This document shows, in pieces, positions 1 through 12,600 of a DNA stretch of 60,000 nt. Below the pieces are notes generated by a model. It did no database searches. It saw only the letters and a program-made list of their open reading frames with translations, and was not told the origin of the DNA. The DNA lies in the NCBI RefSeq assembly GCF_964204645.1, contig NC_134034.1, positions 312,001 to 372,000 of the forward strand, written 5' to 3'. The number at the start of each line of letters is the position of its first letter. Position 1 is the stretch's first letter. This stretch comes from Tubulanus polymorphus. Taxonomy: Eukaryota > Nemertea > Palaeonemertea > Tubulaniformes > Tubulanidae. The position numbers were made by a program, and so were the translations under genes.

Positions 1-158
1 ACTGAGCCCAGAATTTCCATGTAAAGTGGGAGGTGGGTAGAGTTCAACAGAGCTCTAACAATAGCAGTGGAGCGACAGGGTGTTTAGTAGTGTGAGAGTA
101 TCTTACTTTTCCCCAATTCAAAACCTCATTTCTCAGAGAGGTAGGGAAGGAGGATAAG

Positions 159-530
159 TTGTGGGAGGTAGGTAGGGAGGCTGAGAGGGAGGTAGGTAGG
201 GAGGCTGAGAGGGAGGTAGGTAGGGAGGCTGAGAGGGAGGTAGGTAGGGAGGCTGAGAGGGAGGTAGGTAGGGAGGCTGAGAGGGAGGTAGGTAGGGAGG
301 CTGAGAGGGAGGTAGGTAGGGAGGCTGAGAGGGAGGTAGGTAGGGAGGCTGAGAGGGAGCTGGTAGGTAGGGGAGGGAGTATTAGTTGTGGGAGGGAGGT
401 AGGGAGGCTGAGAGGGAGGGAGGCTGAGAGGGAGGTAGGGAGTATTAATTGTGGGAGGGAGGTAGGGAGGGTGAGAGGGAGGTAGGGAGGCTGAGAGGGA
501 GGTAGGGAGGCTGAGAGGGAGGTAGGTAGG
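159..530. repeat. 24-bp minisatellite in CNGK intron 27
   Basis: About eight near-perfect units of GGGAGGTAGGTAGGGAGGCTGAGA between 159 and 360, then degenerate units to 530. On the minus strand it begins within a few bases of the exon 27 donor. Because 24 is a multiple of three it yields a meaningless repetitive frame. Confidence 0.93.
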
Positions 531-537
531 TACTTAC

Positions 538-699
538 ATTACCGAGCACATCTTTATAAAGACTATAGGTAATATCACTGAGTAATGAAACAGGTAAACC
601 GTTAAATAGTGATTCCGGATCGATACCAGCCGTTCGTCTCCACACGTACTCGTAATGTGCCATCATACGACTCTGTATATCTTCATTTATCTTAAAGTC
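538..699 (-). CDS. CNGK: CNGK exon 27: repeat 3 C-linker (last exon in window)
   Basis: DFKINEDIQSRMMAHYEYVW, then a helix ending LYKDVLGN, donor AAT|GTAAGT in phase 0. The CNBD of repeat 3 and any repeat 4 must lie left of base 1; the remaining 500 bp hold only the intronic minisatellite. Confidence 0.86.
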
Positions 700-3600
700 C
701 TAAATAAACATTCAATACATGATTCTTCTGTACAGTTCTCCGTCTGATATCTCTTTAATTGTTCCACCAAATAATAATAATTCATCATCAAATATAATAT
801 TTCAATTGAAAATGAACTAAAAATTATTCAGATTACTTTCAGGGTATTTTGATATTTTCTTAGTCAGCAGGGGCCAGTTTCATAGTACTGGCTTAGACTT
901 AAGACCGTCTTAGTTCTATAGCCAATCTAACAACTTAAGACAAGTTTTGTGATTTGAGACCGCTTATGGACATAAGTCTGAACTATGGAACTGGCCCCAG
1001 GTCCTAAAACTCGAGCGAACACGTATGTTGAACTAACCTTCATGAAATGAGCCATGTTACTGATCCGCGCTTGAAATCGACCTTTAGACGCGTCGGCATT
1101 GGCAACAACGGCAGCAACAGACGCGATAACCCAGCCGAAATACGCTACACCCAACACCATAGCGGCAAACGCATATACCATCTAGAAATATATCAGAGCA
1201 GTGAGGGGGAGAGAGAAGAGGGGGGGGGTGAATGAGAGAGAAGGTTGAGGTGGAGAGAGGGAGGTGAGAGAGGAGGAGGTAACTAACCTCAGGTATATAA
1301 TCGACATCAGCTGATAAATCTCCGTACCCGACTGATAAAGCAGTAGCTGACGCCCAATAGAAACAATTCACAAAGAAAGCATCCATTCCTTCATCTACAA
1401 CAAATAGTTTTACACCGGGATTAAAACAATTCAATCTAAACGACACGCACAGTTTTACACCGGGATTAAAACAATTCAATCTAAACGCAGTTTTATTCCT
1501 CACTCACCGAGATGTGTTTTTCCTGAAGCCGTTAACCAACAATGTTCGCGACAATAGTAACCGTTGACGATTCTCTCGACGGCGTTCTCGCCGTGACCTC
1601 CTTCTTCTTCCTCTTCTTCGTGATCTTCCCCTTCTTCCCCGTCTCCGTCATCGTCGTCGTCATCATCATCGTCGCCGTGGTGATCTTCATCCTCGTCGTC
1701 ATCGTCATCGGTACTGTTGCCTCCTCCTCCTCCTTCCTCTTCGTGATGCTCTTCTTCCTCCTCAGCGTAAACCGGTGGACACGCGAGTATAAACATCGAA
1801 CACAACATCAGTTGTATAAACACTACTGTATAAACGGTACACTTCACAGCCCTGTAACACAAGAAAGTTTTCTAGATTTTTGATAAAATTTGTCCCAGAC
1901 TTTTTCTCGATTTCTTTTTCATTCCCTCAGTCAGTGGCGCCAACCCGTTTAAACCGAGCACAATACGAACCTGAGCGGAGCCGCCCTAGTTTCGATCCGA
2001 TCTTCCAGATGAGAAAACAGCAACGGCAAACGATAGAACAACAAGATACGATTGAATCTGCACAACGCGATCACTTTAACACTCACATCTACAGCGAGAG
2101 AGAGAACATCTCAACTATCGATTATACCTCGCGAGGGATCATAGAGAACACTTCAACTATCGATGATACCTCACGAGGGATCACAGAGAACACCTCAACT
2201 ATTGATAATACCTCGCGAGGGATCTTAGAGAACACTTCAACTATCGACGATACCTCGTGAGGGATCTTAGAGAACCCCTCAACTATCGACGATACCTCAC
2301 GAGGGATCTTAGAGAACCCCTCAACTATCGACGATACCTCGCGAGGGATCACAGAGAACACTTCAACTATCGATGATACCTCACGAGGGATGTGTGGGTG
2401 TGTGAGGTACTTACAGTCCATCTGGAAGCCGAATACCGCCGCACCGATCAGTTCAAACGGTAAAATAGATACGAGATCTATGAGAAAATTTGTCTTCAAA
2501 TAATGTCTGGACGTTTTCAACGGGTGCGAAACCAATACATTCTTCTTATTGTAATAACCAATGTGAAATGACACATACCTGAAACAGATGATGTCATAGG
2601 GGGATTTGTGGAGGTAGACATCTTTTCTAGAGGTGTCTATAGATCAAATCACTAGTAGACAGTTTGATGATGTCATAGGGGGATTTATGGAGGTAGACAT
2701 AGTTTCTAGAAGTATCTATAGATCAAATCACTAGTCGACAGTTTGATGATGTCATAGGTGGATTGATGTAGGCAGACATCTTTTCTAGAGGTGTCTATAG
2801 ATGAAATAACTAGTAGATGAATAGATGGTTTTTTACTCACATGTCAATAAGGCAGAGAAAGTCCAGTATGTAAGCCGCGATCATTCCATGAGCGTTAAAA
2901 TAAATAAACGCCGGAAACATCGGAGTAACCATAACAACGATGAATGACAATATCAGACGTCCGATCGTCCAGTACCATAAAAACTGACCTCGCGGTAACA
3001 GAGTACAACTATAAATATAACAATATCAATATAAAGTGCCTGTGACATGTGCCTGTAACATGTGCCTGTTAACTTACTTCATCAACATTTTCGAGAAGAA
3101 TCTTGCGACCGGATTTAAACGTAGAAATGGTTTATTGAATTCGACCACTTTATCTAATTCATCTTTCGTCATTCCGGGTTTCGGATTCGAGTTGAACTTG
3201 GCGAAGTTTTCAATCGGTGGTTTATGAATCAGAGAATCTCCAACTGATGACTTCGATTGTAACACTGAAAAACATGTCTCCAAATCATTAATCACCCTAT
3301 GACATCATCAAATACATCTCCCTAAAAGATGTCTGCTTCTACATATCCCCCTATGACATCATTAAATACATCTCCCTAAAAGATGTCTGCTTTTACATAT
3401 CCCCCAATGACATCATCAAATCTATCTCCCTAAAAGATGTCTGCTTCTACATATCCCCCTATGACATCATCAAATTACCTAGTAGTTATTTCAATTTATA
3501 GACACTTCTAAAAAAGATGTCTGCCTCCATGAATCCCCCTATGATATCAAATTACCAATAAGTGATTGGATCTGAAGACACTTCCATAAAAGATGTCCAA

Positions 3601-6600
3601 CTCAATAAATCCCCCTATGACATCATAGAAGAAATAGTCAGATACTTACGGTCATGCATGGAAGCGATTCTGTTTTTTGATGGTAGAGGTGTAAGTCTGG
3701 AGGGGGCGCGAGCAGCAGGCATTCCCGGACTCGTTCCCGGCACACTCTTACTCAGTAACTCATTACGAGAGTTTTCAGCCTTCATGAATTGTCTGCACAA
3801 CGAAAATAGAAATATATATCGCGGTAATCTTTGAGCGATCATCCAGGGGGCGTTAGCGTCGGCTAATACGTACCGTTTAATGTCGGGAAACATAGAAAGA
3901 ACATGATCGAGATCGGATTTTGAAATGACAATCATATCGCAGTGCGTAACCGCTTGTATTGTTGACATTCTCGGCTCACCGAATATCAAACCCATTTCAC
4001 CGAAATATTCACCAGCCGATAAATGATTCAATACAACATCAAAATCATCCGATACAACCTGAAAATTAATCCAATCAAATCGATGATGTCATAGGGGGAT
4101 TTATGGAGGCAGACATCTTTTCTAGAAGTGTCTATAGATCTAATCACTAGTAGACAATTTGATGATGTCATTAGGGAAATTATGGAGGTAGACATCTCTT
4201 CTGGAAGTGTCTATTGATCAAATCACTGTTAAACAAATTGATGATGTCATATGGGGATTTATGGAAGCAGAAATCTTTTCTAGAAGTGTCTACAGATCAA
4301 ATCACTGTTAAACAAATTGATGATGTCATAGGGGGATTAATGGAAGCAGAAGACATATTTTGTGGAAGAAAGGCCCTTTCTGTAAGATGATGTGACAGGG
4401 GGATAGAATGAAGGCATGTTTCTCATGGTGATTGAATGAGGATAGAATGAGTGATACTCACGCGACAGGTTCCTCTCCGTATACAGTATAACTCACGACC
4501 GACGTCTCCGCTGTAAACTATTATATCGTGTGGCATGAATAAATATGATTTACAGTGAAGAGCCAACATCTGTAGAAACTCCTCATCGCATTCTTCAAAC
4601 ATCTTTATCTGTAGTTAGATACGAGAAACAGTGCAGGAAATCATCTCTGCATCCCGCCGCCCCCTCCCCCCCTGAAACAGTGCAGGAGATTATCTCTGCA
4701 TCCACCCCACCCCACCCCCCTGAAACAGTGCAGGAGATTATCTCTGCACCCCCCCCCCCCTGAAACAGTGCAGGAAATCATCTCTGCATCCACCCCCCCC
4801 CCTGAAACAGAGCAGAGATTATCTCTGCATCCACCCCCCCTGAAACAGAGGAGGAGATTATCTCTGCATCCACCCCCCCTGAAACAGTGCAGGAGATTAT
4901 CCCTGCACCCCTCCCCGAAACAGCGCAGGAGATCATCCAGGATCTGATACAGGGTGGGATGCAGTGCATCGCTAATCATAATTGAATGAGTAGAAACACT
5001 AACCTTGCCAAGAATGGGTAGAATCTCTTCATTAGCGATGTCCATTTGCAGTTTAACAGGAATATCATACATCAGTGACGTTCCACCCGGTATATACTGA
5101 CCCCTAGTGGAATAAAACAATACTACTATCAATCAGGGGCAGGTGTACACGAGCTGAGATCTGTCAGTCAGTCAGGGGCAGGTGTACATGAACTGAGATC
5201 TCTCAGTCAGTCAGTCAGTGGCAGGTGTACACGAGCTGAGATCTGTCAGTCAGTCAGGGGCAGGTGTACACGAACTGAGATCTCTCAGTCAATCAGGGGC
5301 AGGTGTACACGAACTGAGATCTGTAAGTCAGGGGGAGGTGTACACGTACTTGAAGCGATCCCAGAGTAATCCTAGATAATCTAGAACTCTCTCTTGAAGT
5401 TGTGCAGCTAGATTCCTTGCGCTCAGGTATTCTTTCAGCGCGAACACTCTCTCCTGATAGATCACCCTGAAATTTAAACATATTTCACTGAACTTAAAAT
5501 CTTTCCTAGAGGACGATGAAGTCATAGGGGGATCTGGTTGCCCGCCATCTTAATCTTTGCAAGAAAAGTTTGAGGATGAAATCTCATGGAGGTACTGGTG
5601 ACATCATAGTGGAATTCATGGAAGCTGACATCTTTGTGGAAGAGTTTATAGATCGATTCATCGGTAGATAGATAATTTGATTATGTCATAGGGGGATTTA
5701 TGAAGGCAGTCATCTTTTGCAGTTAGATGAAACCTTGTTAAGATGAGGGCGATAAATTCATGAAGGCAGGCATCTTTTCTTGAAGTGTTTATAGATTAAT
5801 CTTAAGTAGGATATTTGATGATGTCATAGGGGGGTTGATGTCAAGTAGTACTCACTTGGGTGAATCTAGATTAGCGACCGTAGCCGTGATTAAAGCTACG
5901 CAATATCCGTAAACGAGCACGCCGGCGATCATAGCGACGACCGAGATCATGTGACCGCTGATTCTACGCGCAGTGATATCTCCGTATCCAGTACTGGACA
6001 TCGACGTAGCCGCCCAGTATATCGACCTCACGTAGTTCATAGCTACATCGTTTAACGTGTCTAACTCATCGGCCGCGACGTTCAAATAGTAAATCCAACT
6101 GTCCGGTAAACATCTACAATATACGAATCAATGAATGAATTTCAAAATTTATATAGCGCCAATTCCATGCAATAACCATTTCTAGGCAGCGCCTTTCAAA
6201 ATCTATTACGACTGGAAATGACGAGTGAACAGAATATATATCAGTTATACTCGTCAATGGACTGCGTGTTTCCTCTTAAAGCGGCCAGTAACCATCAGTA
6301 ACCAACAGGTTTATTTGTTGAAATATGAATTGAAAGATTCAAATGAAGCTGGACAAAATACAAGAAACAAATAGCGAATTTGAAAATCGGGAGCAGTTGG
6401 CAGTTTTTGTTATATAGTTGAAACGTGAATAAATTACTAGAACCGGAAGTCTATTTTTTAGGATCAGATTTCTAGATCATCAATCAGAAATGAGATATCA
6501 ACTCACAGAAATAAACACCCAGGAGCCGGTTGCTCAAAAGTTGGTTTTAGATAACCAATGGATAAATACCATTGTAACAATGAAGTTTTAATTGTCACTA

Positions 6601-9600
6601 TGTCAACTATCAACTGGTTAGACTCTAACCAACCTTTGAGCAACTGGCCCCAGTTCCACAGTTGTCCATTCAAATCAAAATCAATTATCCATCAACCTAT
6701 AGTTAGAGTTAACTTCAACTGAGGACTGGGAGGCGTTCAGCTGAGGCTTAAAACAGCTTCCGACACTTACACCTTTGAATCGGACAAGGTGAGAATGGAG
6801 GAAGGGGCAACGAGCGGGTTGATTTATACTTACTGGAAGTTCGGTAAATGGCACACAGCTGTATACCAGATAGCGGCGAGCATATGAGTCGTTACCGTAA
6901 TCAATACCAACAGTTTCAGAAACCGAATCAACGTGATATTCACCGATAATTCCATCTCGAAACTCTCGAAAAACTTGAAAATCTGCAAACAATCAAATAT
7001 CACAAATATCATAGATTCTCGAAACTCTACAAACAATAAAACGAATTTCAGAAATTCCTTTCCCACCCTCTTAACAGAGTTTACTGATTCCCAAACAAAC
7101 AAACAAACTGACCGACCGACCAACCGAGACCGACTGACTGACCGACCAACTGACTGACCTTCCATGCTTTGAATAGTCGATTGAGTCTAAGGAAGACGAG
7201 TGCTGTCCATACTGTGTTACCGGTCCAAACTAAACTGATCAGTTCTAACGGTAAAACAGCTAAAATATCCAGTATTAAACCGTGTCGCAGATAATAGAGA
7301 GCGATACTTTTCTGATCCTTCTGTAATCCTGTACGAGAGAGATAGATATAATATATCGGACTGAGTAGGTAGTACAGCAGTTCTTACAATACAAAGTTCC
7401 CAAATATTTCACCGATTCTTGACCAAAAATTGCCGGATTTACAATTATATTATTTATAAGACATAGTGGGGGCTGTTTTTTATCAAGAGGTTCCTTGTGT
7501 CACTCGTCACCAGCAAGAACAACAAGACACCAAAAATTTAAATTCCCCGATTGAATTATAAGATATCCTCTCAGTGGGGGCCGTTTCTTATCTTTAGGTC
7601 TCTTGCATCACTAATCACCAGCAAGAACAACAAGATACGAAAAACTCAAATTCATTGACTTTTCAATATTCCTTGATTTCTCGCGAGACCTGTAGAACCC
7701 TTGGGAGTGAATGCATTAATAGTTTAAGGGGATGCCAGGGATGGAGCTGGGGGAGGGGGTAAGGGGATGAGTTTGCGGAGGGGGTAAAGGGATGCAGTTG
7801 GGGGAGTAATTAGAGTTCTCACCGTTAGCCGTAACGACCGCTGTCCTCAAGTTGAACGCGATGTCGATGATAAAACACAAATCACAAACGTATGAAAACG
7901 CGAACGTAACTTTACCGGCGTTACTGCTCATATAACCTGAAATATAATAATCCCTCTTAATCCTTTAATCCCACCGGATTAACAATATAACAACGGGCTG
8001 AATTCGATGATCGTCCAAAGCAGGATAAAACTTTATCAGGGGCCTAAGAACATTCTTAGACCAACTTATTCTATAGCCAATCTAACAACTTAAGACCAGT
8101 CTTAAGATCTAAGACCACTTTTGGACTTAAGTCACGACTGTGAAACTGGGCCCAGGGCTTTATTTGACTTGCTAAGAATCCAATCAATTAAACACACAGT
8201 CGCAAACACAAAACTATTTGATTACGTGCAATCTCAACAAATTTCTCAGTCTTAAATTCCCCTGATTTTCAGCTTTTTTTTACAAAATTCTCCGACTATC
8301 TAAAAGAATTGAAAATTCCCGACCTTTCCCCGATATCCAGTGTTTAAGCGCGACCACGCTGTATGAATCTTACCGGAGCCGACCTCGAACGCGGTGAAGA
8401 ACGCCTCATACGTGTAGAGGAAGAAAACGAGGAGAGCGACGAGAGTAATGAAGATATTCCACATTCGATACAGTTTCGATTTCGGGTGAATTAAATATAA
8501 ACTGAATTGACTGCACATTTCATCAACCGACGAACAAGATCCTGATTCCTAGAAATATAACATAACATCAGGGCTCAGGAAATGATGTCATAGGGGTATT
8601 TATAGAGGCGGGTACCTGACTAGTTGTAGCTGGTGTTTGGGGGGGGGGATATTTTCGTACCTGACTAGTTGTAGCTGCTGTTTGAGGGGGAGGATATTTT
8701 TGTACCTGACTAGTTGTAGCTGGTGTTTGAGGGGGGATGTACCTGACTAGTTGTAGCTGCTGTTTGAGGGGGAGGGTAGTTTCGTACCCGACTAGTTGCA
8801 GCTTGTGTTTGAGGGGGGATGTACCTGACTAGTTGTTGCTGGTGTTTGGGGGGGGGGGGGATATTTTCGTACCTGACTAGTTGTAGCTGGTATTTGAGGG
8901 GGGGGGGGGGTATATTTTCGTACCTGACTAGTTGTAGCTGGTATTTGAGGGGGAGGGGGGGGATATTTTCGTACCTGACTAGTTGCAGCTTGTGTTTGAG
9001 GGGGGATGTACCTGACTAGTTGCAGCTGGTGTTTGAGGGGGGGGGGATATTTTCGTACCTGACTAGTAGTAGCTACTGTTTGAGGTGTCTGTTCTGGTTC
9101 AACGTAGATCTCTGCATCATTTTCCCAAATTGATAATTTACGTCTAACGACGTTACTCACTTTAGTTACACCTTCGATTTCCTGAATCGCATAGAAAAAC
9201 AAACAAACATCATTTTTTTCAGGAGAATCGAATCCCACCGACTTTAAACGTCACGAGATGTCATTAGCGCTCACCTTTTTCTGATTAGGCATGAGAACTC
9301 CTGAGTCGGCGCGGGTCGCGTGAGCTTTGAATTTCGTCACCGATGAACTCTTTACGGCTTCCAATCTCTTTTTGGCGGCCGAAATCAATTTTTCTTGAGC
9401 TGAGAGAATAAGTAGAATCAGCAGTCTTGGAATCTAGGGGTGGAATATAAAGGGCCGGGGTCGGGAAGATAGAATCAGCAACCTTGAATCTTTGATATCT
9501 AATACAGAGTGGCCACTTTGATACACACGTTGTTTTCTCTGACCTGATCTGCTGAGAATTCAATCAATCAACACCAGTCAAATGTAACTTAAAACGTAGA

Positions 9601-12600
9601 TGGAAACTGTTTGATTTTACGCGCAATCAAGAAATCTCGACAACAAATTTGCTTGGCTTTTCCCTGATTTCCAGTTAGCCACCAAACGATAGTTGGAATT
9701 GCGTAACTAAGATTCTTCAGTAGAATCTGCTTAAATTTTGGATGAATCAAATTTACCTGGTTTATGAGAAATTGGGATTAAACATTATCATTCAAAAGGT
9801 TTACTGCAAATAATATCTGGATTAGATCAAATAATTCTAGATTAAACCGATATCAGACTATTGTTCTTCTTACCTCCCGGGAATAGTTTTAACACTTCGA
9901 CCAATGCTGCTTTATTGAGAACCATTAAATCGCAGTGAGTGACCGCTCTAACTGTAGCCGTACGCGGCAGTTCCAGAATCAAACTCAACTTAAATAGATT
10001 AAATCAATTCACATCTAAATTCTCTGTGATGTAAATTTGAAATGATGAAGTCAAAAACCCTAAAACTAGGAGTTTGGTTAAATAAAGAAGTAAGAGTCAT
10101 TTTAGACGAGGGGTCAATGAAATTATTACCTCTCCGAATAATTTGCCTCCGCGTAAAGTTGCAACCGGTGTTTCATCATCTTCATCCAGAACCTGCAATA
10201 ATCAGAAATATGATTCTGAGGAGGGAGTGGGAGGATGGGGGAGGGAGAAATCTCCAAGCAACGGACGTAATGAAAAGGGTCGAAATTTGATCGATTCCGT
10301 GTTTTAGTGTTACCTCGACCTCGCCGTTCTGTATGAAGAACAACGCGGAGCCGAACTCTCCGCGAGTAACGATATCCTGACCGGGAAGAGCATACGACGA
10401 TTCGACCTTCATCGAGAGACTGCGTAGAAATCCTTCACCGAGATCAGCAAACAGCGGAGCCTACAATTATAACAAACAACGCAGCCTACAATCACAACAA
10501 ACAACACAGCCTACAATCACAACAAACAATGCAGCCTACAATCACAACAAACAACGCAGCCTACAATCACAACAAACAACACAGCCTACAATCACAACAA
10601 ACAACGCAGCCTACAATCACAACAAACAACGCAGCCTACAATCACAACGAACAACTCTTAATCTAAGCTTGGAGTATTCATTCAAATGATTACTCCAAGA
10701 TCTAAGTGTTGATCAGTTTTGTGAAATTAGAAGAAGCATTTTGATGATAGATTAGTCATCTTTTTCTATTATGTTGTAGAGAACTTTCAGATCTTTAGCG
10801 CTTTTAATAGAATCAAGGCTTATTCCCACTGTTCTAGGTTAAGAGGAGTTAAAATTAGTTAAATTTTAACTCTTATTTATGCTTAGTACGAATATTATGT
10901 TATAAATGGTTTCAATTTCTTTGAAAAATAAAGATTATCATTATTGACTCTTATCGCCTGAAATCAATTTTGATTGAATATAGGCCTATGGAATTACGCG
11001 ATTCAATTCAACTTGAACCAGAGACCATTTTCTTAAAGTGGTTTCCTATTTAACTAACACTAAGATTCAGCCCACCTGGATCGACGGGTTTCTCATGTGA
11101 CACGTACCTTTTCGAGAATGGGTTGATTCAAGGCGAGGGCGATTTCAGCTTGGAAACTGTTCGACATTCCGGAGAATAATCCTTCACCGACCTGACCTCC
11201 TTTACGTACCCATAGATAATCATAGTATCCTAACACTAGTTTCTTCACTGTGTGAGTCAACTGCATATCATTCTATATTAAACAGATACAATACCTCAAA
11301 AAACGGCTTCCAAATTCGGGGACGAGGTTTGACAGGTTGTTAAAAGCTAAATAATTGAATATCTTGTTCGGGATCCAATTCCACAGTTCTGAATTAGAGT
11401 TAACTCTGAGTTAAAATAAGTTCATTTTCAATGTTTTAACTCAGGGTCAAAATTTAACTCACTACTGTGGAACTGGGTCCTGGCTGTAGAGATTCATTTA
11501 TTATAAACTGATTGAAAAATATCATCATCAATCATCAATCTCAGAATTAGGGGATGTAAAAGTGGACGATACAGTGTTCTATCTGGCTGTAGAGATTTAT
11601 TTCTCTAGAACTGAGTGAAAAATATCACCGTCAATCATCAGTCTTAGAATATGGCGATTTTAAAGGGGATGGGACAAATACAATAGCAGTCTGCAATCTT
11701 AGATAATTTTCAGATTTTCAATCGCAAGAAAAACAAAGCAACAAAAGGTTTAAAATCGGAAGTTCATGCTGGAGCTGCATCATTGTTTTAAACAGGAATT
11801 TGGCTCCCGATCAATCAGTGGTTCGCGAAGCCTGGTGGCTCAAGTCATCATGGTTCAGGTCGCGTCACTCTATTGTTTTTTAATGGGTCTATCACAGCAG
11901 CAGACCGCAAATGTGGGACACAAGACATATATCTTCAGGGCAGCTGGCCAGAATAAGGCGAGACCATGTGGGTTAACAAATAGGACAGTAAAATGAAGTT
12001 AGACTCACAATATCAACGCTCCTCAGACCTATAATTTTTGTAAAACAATGGACGAGATCTATTTAAAAGGATAGGAACCTGAAACGGGAGATAAATACTG
12101 AACTTACGAGATGTGATTTGATGACGTTTAATCGATGCACGTAGTTCGCACGATGGAAATCAGCGTTCGTTAACGCAGACGTAATGCCACCTATTAGCAT
12201 CCCGAAGAACAAACTGATACCGATTAACATTCCGATGAGACTGTAGGCTTTTTCTGCGGTCGTAACAGCCGAGATATCTCCATAACTACAATCAACAATA
12301 CATGACAGACGATACGATGAGTTTAAAATGATAATCAAAGATGGTTCGGAGTTTTTGTCTCATCAATCCCGGGATTGAATCCGAGCCATCAATCCCAGGT
12401 TCCTGGGGTTGAATCCGAGCCATCTCTTATCAATCCCTGGGTCCATCTCTTATCAAGGTTCCTGGGGTTAAATCCTGTGCAGGCAAGCAGTCAATCAAAA
12501 TGCAGATACTGGTCTGGATTTCAATATTAAACACCGGCACAGTTCTGTGGGTTCAGGGTTTATATGATACGTACCCAGTAGAGGTGGACATCGCTACAGC

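Noticed and set aside
1542-1883. Plus-strand frame with Val/Ile/Phe runs as a membrane protein
   Set aside because: It is the antisense of the acidic CNGK turret codons; the minus strand is proven by phases and pore motifs.
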